DNA from: Ponticoccus alexandrii
GTDB lineage: Bacteria > Pseudomonadota > Alphaproteobacteria > Rhodobacterales > Rhodobacteraceae
Direction of reading: 5' to 3'
Assembly: GCF_016806125.1 (NCBI RefSeq)
Contig: NZ_CP047166.1
Coordinates: forward strand, 2,604,001 to 2,668,000
Length of the DNA stretch: 64,000 bases
Shown: piece by piece, positions 9,083 through 17,454 of the stretch
Layout: the number at the start of each line of letters is the position of its first letter
Position numbering within the stretch: position 1 is the stretch's first letter
Notes under the pieces: generated by a model
What the model was told of the DNA's origin: nothing
Seen by the model: the letters and a program-made list of their open reading frames with translations, nothing else
Databases searched by the model: none
Translations under genes and position numbers: made by a program

Positions 9083-10381
9083 TCAGATGTCAGGGCCCGC
9101 GTCCTCGACATGATGGCGGATGCGGCGGATCATCAGCCAGACCACCAGCACCACCGGCACCACGACCAGAGCCGTCATCATACCCTTCGACAGGCCCAAA
9201 AGCTCGGCGACCGGATACATCAGGTAGCCCACCAGCGAGACCGCGTAGTAGCTGATCGCCACCACCGACAGGCCCTCGACCGTCTTCTGCAACTGCAATT
9301 GCAGCTCCGCGCGCCTGTTCATGCTTTCCAGCAACTGCTGGTTCTGCGCCGAGCGTCCGACCTCGACCCGTGTCCGCAGCAGGTCCGCCGCGCGGGTCGC
9401 CCGGTGCGCCATGGCCTCCAGCCTGCGCTCGGCGCTCTTGACCGTGCGCATTGCCGGGTCGTAGCGCCGCATCATGAACTCGGAAAAGGTCTGCCGCCCC
9501 TGGAACCGCTCTTCCCGCAGCACTTCGATGCGTTGCGAGACGATCGCCTCGTAGGCACCGGTTGCGCCAAAGCGAAAGGCCGTGCGGGCCGAGAGGTTCT
9601 CCAGTTCGGCAGAGACCGCCAGCAGCGCCTTCAGCGTCTCTTCCTCCGGGCCTTGCCCCTCTGTCATGTCCTGCATCAGACGCGACAGCTCGCGGTCGAT
9701 CTCGCCCATGCGCGCACCGATCTCGCGCACGCGGGTAAAGCCCAGCATGGACATCGCCTTGTAGGTCTCGATCTCGCAGACCCGCTGCACGATCCGCCCG
9801 ACGCGGCGCGATCCCACACCCTCGCGCACAAAAAGCGCAAAGCGCTGGTGCCCCGCCGGGTCGATGCGGAAATCGCCCGCGATCACCGCATCGCCATCGA
9901 CCACCGCGCTGATCGCCATGCTTTCCGGCACCAGCCACTCCGAGGCCTGGGCCGACACCTGCGCATCGTCCCGCCGGGTCTCGACGCGCAGCAGGGCCGA
10001 GGTCACGCGCACGCCCGGCGCCGCCTCCAGCCAGTCGGGCGGAAAGACCTCGAAATCCGCCGGGTCGAAGGCCCTTTCGCCCAGCCCGGACAGGAAGACC
10101 GTGTAGGTCACGAACTCGGTGTGCTGCTCCCACTTCAGCATGTGCTGCCCGATCTTGCCGCTGAAATGCGTGGCGCCGGGCTGCGGGTGCTGGCAGCCAT
10201 AGCGATCAAGCAGGGCAATCAGGTGTTGCAGGTCCGCGTCCCGGTCCCGCGCCGCCGCGTCGCGCGTCTGCTTGATGGCAAGGTAGACCGCGCGCGCCGG
10301 CGGCTTCAGCGCCGGAAAGGGGCGCGCGTGCAGCTCGTTGGCCAGCCTGTAACGCAGGGGGTGGTCGGGAATGGGCGGCAT
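9083..10381 (-). CDS. DUF3422 family membrane-anchored protein
   Basis: This 432-residue protein matches DUF3422, common in proteobacteria and without known function. It opens with HPLRYRLANELHARPFP, the family's hallmark, and ends with two close hydrophobic segments (about residues 360-410) before a short charged tail, so it is probably anchored to the inner membrane with a large soluble N-terminal part that includes helical, coiled-coil-like stretches. I chose the ATG at 10381, which places the hallmark directly after the start; upstream in-frame codons would add an unconserved Ser/Arg-rich lead. It converges on the YeeE-like gene. Confidence 0.85.
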   Translation of the reverse strand: MPPIPDHPLRYRLANELHARPFPALKPPARAVYLAIKQTRDAAARDRDADLQHLIALLDRYGCQHPQPGATHFSGKIGQHMLKWEQHTEFVTYTVFLSGLGERAFDPADFEVFPPDWLEAAPGVRVTSALLRVETRRDDAQVSAQASEWLVPESMAISAVVDGDAVIAGDFRIDPAGHQRFALFVREGVGSRRVGRIVQRVCEIETYKAMSMLGFTRVREIGARMGEIDRELSRLMQDMTEGQGPEEETLKALLAVSAELENLSARTAFRFGATGAYEAIVSQRIEVLREERFQGRQTFSEFMMRRYDPAMRTVKSAERRLEAMAHRATRAADLLRTRVEVGRSAQNQQLLESMNRRAELQLQLQKTVEGLSVVAISYYAVSLVGYLMYPVAELLGLSKGMMTALVVVPVVLVVWLMIRRIRHHVEDAGPDI

Positions 10382-10588
10382 CGGTCCTCGGATCCTCGAA
10401 TATGCCCTGGACCCTGCCGCGCCACCCTGCCGAAGTAAAGCCCGAAAATCCAGGCTTTTCATGGCGTTAGAGGGACACCACCGTATACGCCCGCGATGAT
10501 GGCGCTAAACCCCCGCCAAATCATCACCTTAGGCCCCCACCGAGACCGGTTCCCTGTGGCCCGCGCGCCACGCCCCGACCGCGCCGCG

Positions 10589-10978
10589 CTAGGCCCGTGC
10601 GTAGTGGCTGGTCATTGCGTAGTCCTTGCGCGGCCCGCGCACCACCCAGCGGCAGGACCACGCGGGCCAGCCGTCGAAGTCGTAGGTCACATCATACCGG
10701 TCTGGGTCGCACCAATGACCCGTGCCGCCCCCCGCCGTGGGCACCCGGTGGAAGAACCGGCCGTCGTCGAAGCGCACCGTCAGATCCGGCTCCCAGAGAT
10801 AGCGCCGCTCGGCGCGGAACCGGCCCGCGGGCATCACCAGCGTGCCGGTCTCGACATAGAGCGCGCCGTGATCGGCCGGCAACCACTCCGCCTGCCCGGC
10901 AAAGGCCGCCTCGACACCATCCGCTTGCACGATCCGCCGGTCCAGCCGCCAGAGGCCCATGAAATCCGCAAGATGCAC
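10589..10978 (-). CDS. DUF6314 family protein
   Basis: This 129-residue protein resembles DUF6314, a small lipocalin-like beta-barrel family common in Rhodobacteraceae. Supporting phrases are LADFMGLWRLDR at the N-terminus and WVVRGPRKDYAMTSHY at the C-terminus, with many aromatic residues in between. The GTG at 10978 is preferred over the ATG at 10960 because it includes the family's opening LADF; the ribosome binding site is weak for both. The gene is divergent from a small membrane protein gene 79 bp away. Ligand and role are unknown. Confidence 0.75.
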   Translation of the reverse strand: MHLADFMGLWRLDRRIVQADGVEAAFAGQAEWLPADHGALYVETGTLVMPAGRFRAERRYLWEPDLTVRFDDGRFFHRVPTAGGGTGHWCDPDRYDVTYDFDGWPAWSCRWVVRGPRKDYAMTSHYARA

Positions 10979-11057
10979 CGGAATACCCGACTTGTTGTCA
11001 CGTCCCGAGCCCCTACCATGCCACGACCCCCGCCGAAAGCCGCCCCGGAACCCTGCC

Positions 11058-11390
11058 ATGTCCGCCACCGTCGCCGTGCTGCTCTATCTCGTAGCCCTTC
11101 CGCTCGCGGTCTCCACCGTGGGGCTGGCGTCGGGCTGGCTCCTCTACCGACGCGCGACGCTGGGCTGCCTACTGGTCTGGTTCTCGGGCCTCGGCGCCGT
11201 GATCCTCGTCGCGCAAAGCTGTGCCGAGGGCGACCTCCTCTATGGCTACGGCACCTGCGGGTCACTGCCGGACTGGGCGCGCCTGAACCTGACCCCCTAC
11301 GGGTTGCTGATGATGCTGGCGGCCACGGCGGCCTATGCCGCCTTCAGCCTCGCCGCCCTCTTCCGGGCGCTGTTCCGCCAGCCCCCCTAG
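11058..11390 (+). CDS. Small hypothetical membrane protein with three predicted spans
   Basis: I do not recognise this 110-residue protein. It has three hydrophobic segments (about residues 4-28, 36-57 and 81-104) linked by short loops, with Cys residues at the periplasm-facing loop around residues 58-74 (SCAEGD, GTCGSL). It is divergent from the DUF6314 gene and transcribed toward purB, but the 321-bp gap to purB makes an operon unlikely. Confidence rests on the hydrophobic pattern and fit between neighbours. Confidence 0.6.
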   Translation: MSATVAVLLYLVALPLAVSTVGLASGWLLYRRATLGCLLVWFSGLGAVILVAQSCAEGDLLYGYGTCGSLPDWARLNLTPYGLLMMLAATAAYAAFSLAALFRALFRQPP

Positions 11391-11711
11391 GCCGCCCGCA
11401 CGACCCGCGCCGGGTTCCCCGGCTCCGGCGCTCGCGGCGGCCGCCTCCCGTCGACAACACCCACCTCGCCCCATGTCCCGCCGGATGCCCCCTGCCATCC
11501 GCCGCCACAAGCGTCCCTCGCCACCATGGCACGCAGCCCCCTGCTTCTTCTTGGTCCAAATACCTTCTCGGGGTGCCAGTCGCGCGGCATTGGCCCGAAA
11601 CGCACAGGCATCGGTGCGCCCCGGTTCCACCCCCGCCCCGCGCGCCGCCCTTGCCCCCAAGGCCCCCAGACCGTATCACCCGCGCCAAATCCCACCCAAA
11701 GGACGCTGCCG
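11391..11711. other. Upstream region of purB with one dispersed repeat copy
   Basis: No gene is visible in these 321 bases. A single copy of the dispersed repeat core (11543-11573) sits in the middle. The purB promoter must be in the last 130 bases; the ribosome binding site AAAGGA lies just before the start at 11712. Confidence 0.6.
11543..11573 (+). repeat. Dispersed repeat copy (gcttcttcttggtcc...atacc type)
   Basis: The core reads gcttcttcttggtccaaata followed by ccttctcgggg, preceded by ccccct. The same lead-in (ccccctgcttcttct) occurs at 26154-26168, and related cores are at 8920, 8959 and 33940. Confidence 0.75.
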
Positions 11712-13019
11712 ATGATCCCCCGCTATTCCCGCCCCGACATGGTCGCCATCTGGTCCCCCGAGACGAAATTCCGCATCTGGTTCGAGATCGAGGCCCACGC
11801 CTGCGACGCCATGGCCGCCCTCGGCACGATCCCGAAGGAAAACGCCGAGGCCGTGTGGAAAGCCAAGGACGTGGAATTCGACGTCGCCCGCATCGACGAG
11901 ATCGAGGCCGTGACCAAGCATGACGTCATCGCCTTCCTGACCCACCTCGCGGAACACGTCGGCTCCGAAGAGGCGCGCTTCGTGCATCAGGGCATGACCT
12001 CGTCGGATGTGCTCGACACCTGCTTCAACGTGCAGCTCACCCGCGCCGCCGACCTCCTAATCGCCGACCTCGAAGGCCTGCTGGCCGCGCTCAAGCGCCG
12101 CGCCTACGAGCACAAGGACACCGTCCGCATCGGCCGCAGCCATGGCATCCACGCCGAGCCCACCACCATGGGCCTGACCTTCGCGCGCTTCTACGCCGAG
12201 ATGGACCGCAACCTCTCCCGCATGCGCGATGCCCGCGCCGAGATCGCCACCGGCGCGATCTCGGGCGCCGTCGGCACCTTCGCCAACATCGATCCGCGCG
12301 TCGAGGAGCACGTCTGCGAGCAGCTGGGCCTCGTCCCCGAGCCGATCTCGACGCAGGTCATCCCGCGCGACCGCCACGCCGCCTTCTTCGCCACGCTGGG
12401 CGTCATCGCCTCGTCGGTCGAGAACATCGCCACGGAAATCCGCCATATGCAGCGCACCGAGGTTCTGGAAGCCGCAGAGTTCTTCTCGATGGGGCAGAAG
12501 GGCTCTTCGGCCATGCCGCACAAGAAGAACCCGGTGCTGACCGAGAACCTGACCGGCCTCGCCCGCCTCGTGCGCATGGCGGTGGTTCCGGCGATGGAGA
12601 ACGTCGCCCTCTGGCACGAGCGCGACATCTCGCACTCTTCGGTCGAGCGCAACATCGGCCCCGACACCACGATCACGCTGGACTTCGCCCTCGCGCGGCT
12701 GACCGGCGTCATCGACAAGCTGCTGGTCTACCCCGAGAACATGCTGGAGAACATGAACAAGTTCCCCGGCCTCGTGATGTCTCAGCGCGTGCTTCTGGCG
12801 CTGACGCAGGCCGGTGTCAGCCGCGAGGACGCCTATCGCCTCGTGCAGCGCAACGCGCTGAAGGTCTGGGACACGCGCTCCGATTTCCGCGAGGAACTGC
12901 TGGCCGACGAAGAGGTGCGCGCCGCGCTCTCCGAGGAAGAGATCAACGAGAAGTTCGACCTCGGCTATCACACCAAGCACGTCGACACGATCTTCGCCCG
13001 CGTCTTCGGCGAGGGCTGA
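11712..13019 (+). CDS. purB: Adenylosuccinate lyase
   Basis: PurB (435 residues) splits SAICAR to AICAR and adenylosuccinate to AMP, so it acts twice in purine synthesis. It belongs to the fumarase/aspartase superfamily. The start MIPRYSRPDM and the signature SSAMPHKKNP (flexible loop carrying the catalytic serine) are both clear, as is TSSDVLDT, which belongs to the conserved active-site regions. Full length for the short bacterial form. The ATG at 11712 follows AAAGGACG closely; in-frame codons further upstream lie in the repeat and are not coding. A perfect hairpin follows the gene. Confidence 0.97.
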   Translation: MIPRYSRPDMVAIWSPETKFRIWFEIEAHACDAMAALGTIPKENAEAVWKAKDVEFDVARIDEIEAVTKHDVIAFLTHLAEHVGSEEARFVHQGMTSSDVLDTCFNVQLTRAADLLIADLEGLLAALKRRAYEHKDTVRIGRSHGIHAEPTTMGLTFARFYAEMDRNLSRMRDARAEIATGAISGAVGTFANIDPRVEEHVCEQLGLVPEPISTQVIPRDRHAAFFATLGVIASSVENIATEIRHMQRTEVLEAAEFFSMGQKGSSAMPHKKNPVLTENLTGLARLVRMAVVPAMENVALWHERDISHSSVERNIGPDTTITLDFALARLTGVIDKLLVYPENMLENMNKFPGLVMSQRVLLALTQAGVSREDAYRLVQRNALKVWDTRSDFREELLADEEVRAALSEEEINEKFDLGYHTKHVDTIFARVFGEG

Positions 13020-13027
13020 CCGCCGCG

Positions 13028-13054
13028 CCCGCTGCCTGCAAACCGGGCAGCGGG
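13028..13054 (+). terminator. Hairpin after purB
   Basis: A perfect 9-bp stem cccgctgcc/ggcagcggg with a 9-base loop begins nine bases after the purB stop. No T-run follows. Confidence 0.7.
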
Positions 13055-13141
13055 CCGGTCTCCGCTGATACCCTTCAGGGAAGGTTTGGACGAACGGCCG
13101 ACCCGTGCTACCCTTCCGAAGGGTTCAACGGAGGAATGACG

Positions 13142-13297
13142 ATGACGATCAAGACCCTTCTCGCAGCAACCACCCTGACGCTGACGCCGCTTCTTGCCCA
13201 TGCCGAATGCTGGCACGACCGGCAGGCCGCCATGTCCTGCGCGGACGGCACGACCTACAGCGAAGACAGCAAGAGCTGCGTTCCCGTTTCCAGCTGA
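13142..13297 (+). CDS. Tiny secreted cysteine-containing protein downstream of purB
   Basis: This 51-codon gene encodes a signal peptide (about residues 1-21, ending AHA) and a mature part of about 30 residues with three cysteines (ECW, MSC, SCV). Short proteins of this kind sit behind purB in many Rhodobacteraceae and are often mislabelled as adenylosuccinate lyase; I know of no function. GGAGG at 13130-13134 is only one base from an upstream ATG at 13136 but seven from the ATG at 13142, so I chose the latter. It faces a convergent response-regulator gene and ends before a terminator hairpin. Confidence 0.78.
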   Translation: MTIKTLLAATTLTLTPLLAHAECWHDRQAAMSCADGTTYSEDSKSCVPVSS

Positions 13298-13338
13298 GAC
13301 TCCCCGGCCTTGCCGATCGACTGTGCGGGCTGTCCCCT

Positions 13339-13361
13339 GACGGGCGGCCCGTCTTCGTTTT
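13339..13361. terminator. Short terminator between tiny secreted protein and response regulator
   Basis: A 6-bp perfect stem gacggg/cccgtc with loop cgg is followed by ttcgtttt, a fair intrinsic terminator on the plus strand in a convergent gap. Confidence 0.6.
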
Positions 13362-13386
13362 CGCGCGATGATGCCGATGCGGCATG

Positions 13387-14109
13387 TCAGGGCCGCGCCC
13401 CCTGCGCCCCCGGCGTTTCGCCAGCCGCCGCCGTCCAGTCCAAGGCCGCATCCGCGAAGCGTTTCGCGGTCGGGGCGGTTTGCGCCCCGCCCATGGGTGC
13501 CCTCGTCTGCGTCACCCAGTCGGACAGCGAGAGGATCGTCTCCTCCAGCCGCTCCAGTTCTACCTCAGTCCGGCGTGGACCCGCATTGCCAAGAGCCGCC
13601 CGGGCGCTGCGCACCGAACGCAGCATGCGCGACAGCTGCGGTACCAGCCTGTCCTGCATGGCTTCACCAAAGCCCTTTACCGCCAGCGCCTCGTCCGAGC
13701 CGCTGGCGATATCGCAGATCGATAGGTATTCCCCCACCAGAGACCACAGCGCCCCGCTGTCCAGCCCATCTTTCGACAGGGCCGGTACCGCTGCATCCAG
13801 CGCCTGAATATCCTGACTGGTGACGACGCAGATCATCGTGTCCCGCAGCGCTTCATCCCGGCGCAACTCGGCGGCGAAATCTGCCCCCTTGCCGTCGGGC
13901 AGCCGGTGGTCCAGCACGATCAGGTCCGCCCGGTTCCGCGCAAGATAGTCACGGGCCGCCGTCAGCGAGGCCCTTTCGTCGATCCTCAGATGCGGTCGGT
14001 CCCGCCCGAGGCAACGCCGCAGCAGCATCCTGTCGAAGTGATCGTCATCGACCACGAGGCAACTGTCGACCTGACGGGGTGCAGGGGCTTGGAGAGGCGG
14101 GACGGACAT
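13387..14109 (-). CDS. Response regulator, receiver domain with C-terminal extension
   Basis: The 240-residue protein has one N-terminal receiver domain (about residues 15-125) with the acidic pocket VVDDDH at 19-24, phospho-acceptor Asp67 in LIVLDHRLP and the Thr/Ser at 97-98. There is no DNA-binding domain; residues about 130-240 form an unrecognised mainly helical region. It is divergent from fliG, so a role in motility signalling is plausible but only inferred from position. No histidine kinase is nearby. The ATG at 14109 was preferred; an in-frame ATG at 14139 would add ten residues. Confidence 0.82.
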   Translation of the reverse strand: MSVPPLQAPAPRQVDSCLVVDDDHFDRMLLRRCLGRDRPHLRIDERASLTAARDYLARNRADLIVLDHRLPDGKGADFAAELRRDEALRDTMICVVTSQDIQALDAAVPALSKDGLDSGALWSLVGEYLSICDIASGSDEALAVKGFGEAMQDRLVPQLSRMLRSVRSARAALGNAGPRRTEVELERLEETILSLSDWVTQTRAPMGGAQTAPTAKRFADAALDWTAAAGETPGAQGARP

Positions 14110-14325
14110 GGGACACTCGCTAAGCTTCGGGGCAGCCATGGTTTGCCCGCGATGCTCTAACGCGGGGTTAAGCCCGGCCCCGCCCGATGCCGACAACTCG
14201 ACGACAATCCGCCGGATCGGAGCCGGAGGGGATCGGGAAATTCATTCAATTTGTTTCCTTAACACACCGGAAACCCGGGGACCGTTAGGCCTGTACCAAA
14301 GACCCCTCGAAGGATTCGTTTCCGG

Positions 14326-15363
14326 ATGACCGCCCTCGCCCTTCCCGGCCCCGGCACCCGCCCGCCGCTTACCCGCAAGGCCAAGGCCGCGATCGTGGTG
14401 CAGTTCCTCCTGAACGAGGCGTCGGACGTTCCGCTGTCCAACCTGCCGGACGACTATCAGGCCGAACTGACGCTGTTGATGGGCAACATGCGCTACATCG
14501 ACCGCGAGACGCTGAACGCCGTGCTGTCCGAATTCTCGTCCGAACTGGAATCCGTCGGCCTGTCCTTCCCCGGCGACATGGCCCGCGCGCTCAGCGCGCT
14601 CGACGGCCATATCAACCCGCGCACCGCCTCGCGGCTGCGGAAAGAGGCCGGGGTGCGCCAGACCGGCGACCCATGGGACCGGATCAACCGGCTTGACGCC
14701 GAGCGGCTGGAAAAACTGGTGCTCTCCGAAAGCACCGAGGTTGCCGCCGTCATGATGTCCAAGATCGACGTGAGCAAGGCCGCGACTGTTCTGGCCAAGC
14801 TGCCGGGCGACCGTGCGCGGCGGATCTCCTACGCGGTCTCGATGACCACTGGTGTCACTCCCGACGCCGTCGACCGCATCGGTCTAAGCCTCGCGGCGCA
14901 GCTGGATGCCGAACCGGAAAAGGCCTTCGCCGCGCGGCCCGTCGAACGGCTGGGCGCGATCCTCAACTACTCCAATGCCGCCGTGCGCGAGGAACTGCTT
15001 CAGAACCTCGAACAGGAGGATGCCGCATTCGCCGAAGCCGTGCGCCGGTCGATCTTCACCTTCGCCAATATCCCTGAACGGCTCAATGCCATCGACGTGC
15101 CCAAGATCACACGCGACGTGCAGCCCGACACGCTGGCCACCGCCATCGCTGCCGCCACGGCGGAGGACGACCAGCGCGCCGCCGAGTTCCTGCTGTCGAA
15201 CATGTCCAGGCGCATGGCAGAGTCGATCCGCGAAGAGGCCGGGGTCAAGGGCACGGTCAAGCCCAAGCTGGGCGAGAAGGCCATGGGCGCCGTGGTCGCC
15301 GCCATTCGCGATCTGGTGGGCGTCGGCGAGATCGAACTGCTGGACCCGGACGGCGACGACTAG
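14326..15363 (+). CDS. fliG: Flagellar motor switch protein FliG, orphan copy
   Basis: The 345-residue protein has the three-part FliG layout: an N-terminal domain beginning LTRKAKAAIVVQFLLNEA, a middle domain and a C-terminal torque domain with IFTFANIPERLNAID followed by LLSNMSRRMAESIREE and a final VGVGEIEL. FliG links the MS-ring to FliM/FliN and contacts the stator. The usual middle-domain EHPQT motif is replaced (ESTEVAAVM), as in divergent alphaproteobacterial forms. No other flagellar gene is in the window, so this copy is away from any flagellar cluster; a divergent receiver-only regulator is its nearest partner. Confidence 0.87.
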   Translation: MTALALPGPGTRPPLTRKAKAAIVVQFLLNEASDVPLSNLPDDYQAELTLLMGNMRYIDRETLNAVLSEFSSELESVGLSFPGDMARALSALDGHINPRTASRLRKEAGVRQTGDPWDRINRLDAERLEKLVLSESTEVAAVMMSKIDVSKAATVLAKLPGDRARRISYAVSMTTGVTPDAVDRIGLSLAAQLDAEPEKAFAARPVERLGAILNYSNAAVREELLQNLEQEDAAFAEAVRRSIFTFANIPERLNAIDVPKITRDVQPDTLATAIAAATAEDDQRAAEFLLSNMSRRMAESIREEAGVKGTVKPKLGEKAMGAVVAAIRDLVGVGEIELLDPDGDD

Positions 15364-15461
15364 GGGCCAGCACCGCGACCGAACAGCGGACACGCGCCCC
15401 TGTATGGCCCGGACCGCCCGACCTCTTGCCGCCCCCCCCTTCGCGCGCTTAAAACGCCGTC

Positions 15462-16421
15462 ATGACAGCGAAACCACAGGCCCCGGCCAAGAAGGCACGA
15501 TCCGCCGCCGCCCCGCGTGGCGGCTGGCAGGACCGGTCGTCCAATGCCGCGCTCTCGACAGCCATTGTCCTGTTGCGCCTCTTGCCGGTGCGGCCACGGC
15601 TGGCGCTGACAAGCTGGCTGGTGCGCCGCCTGCTGGCGCCCGCGCTTGGCTACCATGCCCGGGTAGAGGCCAATCTCGACCACGTCTGGCCCGAAACCCC
15701 GCCAGCGCGCAAGACCGCCATCGCCGAGGCGGCCATCGATAACCTCGCCCGCGCGCTGGTAGAAAACTATGACCCGGCCGAGATGCTGAAACGCGGCGCC
15801 GCCTACCCGGTCACCGGACCCGGCCTCGCCGCCTTCGAAGCCGCGCGCGCCGAAGGCCGCCCGGTTATCCTGCTGACCGGCCACTACGGCAGCCCGATCT
15901 GCGCGCGCTCGGCCCTGGTGGCGCGGGGGCACAGGGTGGCGGGGCTGCTGCGGCCCATGGCCAACCCCTATGCCAATGCCCGCTACATCCAGAACTACCG
16001 GGACGTCTGCGAGCCGGTCTTCGAACAGGGGCCAGCGGGCCTCAAGGCCCTGCTGAAACACGTGCGGAGCGGCGGCATTCTCGCCATGGCCTTCGACGTC
16101 TTCGAGAGCACCGGACCGGCCCTCGACTTCCTCGGACAGCCCGCGCCGACCTCGCTGGCGCCCGCCGAGATCGCGGTCAAGACCGGCGCGTTGCTGCTGC
16201 CCTACTTTGGCATCCGCCGCGCCGACCGCTACGGCTTTGACACGGTGATCGAAGAGCCGATCCCCCACGGCGACCCGCGGGACATGATGCAGGAAGCGAC
16301 GCGGCGGCTGGAAGCGCGGATCAAGGCTGACCCCGGGCAATGGCTCTGGACGCACCGTCGCTGGAAGCCCCGCCGGCAGGAGAAACGCCGCCGCAAGGCC
16401 GAGGCGCAGGCCAGCCGTTGA
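15462..16421 (+). CDS. LpxL/HtrB-family lysophospholipid acyltransferase, atypical active site
   Basis: The 319-residue protein belongs to the lauroyl/myristoyl acyltransferase family that adds secondary acyl chains to lipid A or acylates lipids such as ornithine lipids. An N-terminal hydrophobic region (about 31-60) anchors it to the inner face of the inner membrane, and the C-terminal phrase PGQWLWTHRRWK is diagnostic. The catalytic block normally reads HX4D or HX4E; here it reads GHYGSPICAR, with His141 present but Ile146 at the acid position. Codons around 15882-15899 read cleanly, so this is not a frame error. It could be an inactive or altered-function member. Confidence 0.83.
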   Translation: MTAKPQAPAKKARSAAAPRGGWQDRSSNAALSTAIVLLRLLPVRPRLALTSWLVRRLLAPALGYHARVEANLDHVWPETPPARKTAIAEAAIDNLARALVENYDPAEMLKRGAAYPVTGPGLAAFEAARAEGRPVILLTGHYGSPICARSALVARGHRVAGLLRPMANPYANARYIQNYRDVCEPVFEQGPAGLKALLKHVRSGGILAMAFDVFESTGPALDFLGQPAPTSLAPAEIAVKTGALLLPYFGIRRADRYGFDTVIEEPIPHGDPRDMMQEATRRLEARIKADPGQWLWTHRRWKPRRQEKRRRKAEAQASR

Positions 16422-16746
16422 GGCTGATGTAGGGTGTTGCGATGCCCCCGGGGCGCCCTTCCCCGAAGTCCGCATCCCCTTCCCGGGTGTCGCGATACGG
16501 TTCAGGCCACGCCGGAAGGGCCTTCTCCGCCCGCGGTCCATGTGCAGGGAGTGCACCAAAGGCCCTTCCCGCCCCCCTTCACCTTCGTGAACCATGGCAG
16601 CGGCGTGCCGGAAGGGCCTTCAGGCCGGGCAGCCCCGCCGAGAACAGCAGCGACAAGCCTTTTCCCGCCCCGTCGCAAGGCTACGGATTGCCTTCAGGTC
16701 CGGCGGCGGCAGCCCCCGACGGGACGGCTCGGCAAACCGGGGCCGG
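16422..16746. other. Convergent intergenic region with three complementary 11-base words
   Basis: No gene is seen in these 325 bases between the 3' ends of the acyltransferase and DUF1223 genes. The sequence ggaagggcctt at 16514-16524 and again at 16610-16620 can each pair with aaggcccttcc at 16559-16569, giving two mutually exclusive hairpins. This probably acts in transcript ending from both sides. Confidence 0.65.
16514..16620. terminator. Alternative hairpins (direct repeat with inverted partner)
   Basis: Two copies of gccggaagggccttc (16511-16525 and 16607-16621) flank an inverted copy of their core (16559-16569). Only one 11-bp stem can form at a time. Position between convergent genes suggests terminator use. 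Confidence 0.55.
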
Positions 16747-17454
16747 TCATTCCAGACGCGCCGCCGCGACGATGGGGCCGACGCGGTCTTCCTGCACCAG
16801 CACCACGACCGGCAGGTTTGCATCGACGGTCATCATCGCTTCGAAGGGGGCGTCTTCCGGCAGGGTTCCGATCTCCGTCCAGTCGCGCACGATATGGGTG
16901 TAGCGGATGCTGCGCCCGGCATTCTCGCCACGCTCGATCATAACTTCGCGCGCGGGCTCGTACTGGACCGCGTAGATCACGCAGGGGCGCGTTTTTTCCA
17001 GCGCGCGGGCATGGATGTGCAGGCGGTCGCCCTCGCGCTTCAGGGTCAGGGCCACCTTGGGCGGGGTGTCCGCGTGTTTCTCGATCAGCGCCGCCACCTT
17101 CAGCGGCCGCGATCCCACCACGTCCTCGCGCCCGTTCACCACCATCTGCGGCGTGTAGATCCGCCGCTCTCCGGCGGCACGGGCATAGCCCTTCTGGCGC
17201 ATGGTGAACCGGGACTGCGCAAAGCCGTCGGCCCAGCCGATGTAATCCCAGTAGTCCACGTGCAGCGCCAGCGGGATGATGTCCTCGCGCCCCGCCATCT
17301 CGGCCAGCAGCGCATCCGCTGCCGGACAACTGGAGCAGCCCTGCGAGGTGAAAAGCTCCACCACCACCGGCGTGCGGTCCGCGCCGTCCTGTGCCGCCAC
17401 GGCCCCGGCCACAGCAAGCCAGGGGATTACCAGCCAAGCGGTCTTTGAAAACAT
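16747..17454 (-). CDS. DUF1223 thioredoxin-like secreted protein
   Basis: The 235-residue protein belongs to DUF1223, a thioredoxin-fold-like family. A signal peptide (about residues 1-21) precedes VVELFTSQGCSSCPAADALL, which holds the family's CSSC redox-type motif, and a further conserved stretch HVDYWDYIGW. A function in periplasmic redox chemistry is plausible but unproven for the family. I chose the ATG at 17454 because it starts the signal peptide and has AGGACT upstream; the in-frame ATG at 17514 adds a stretch that does not resemble a signal. It is divergent from acnA. Confidence 0.87.
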   Translation of the reverse strand: MFSKTAWLVIPWLAVAGAVAAQDGADRTPVVVELFTSQGCSSCPAADALLAEMAGREDIIPLALHVDYWDYIGWADGFAQSRFTMRQKGYARAAGERRIYTPQMVVNGREDVVGSRPLKVAALIEKHADTPPKVALTLKREGDRLHIHARALEKTRPCVIYAVQYEPAREVMIERGENAGRSIRYTHIVRDWTEIGTLPEDAPFEAMMTVDANLPVVVLVQEDRVGPIVAAARLE

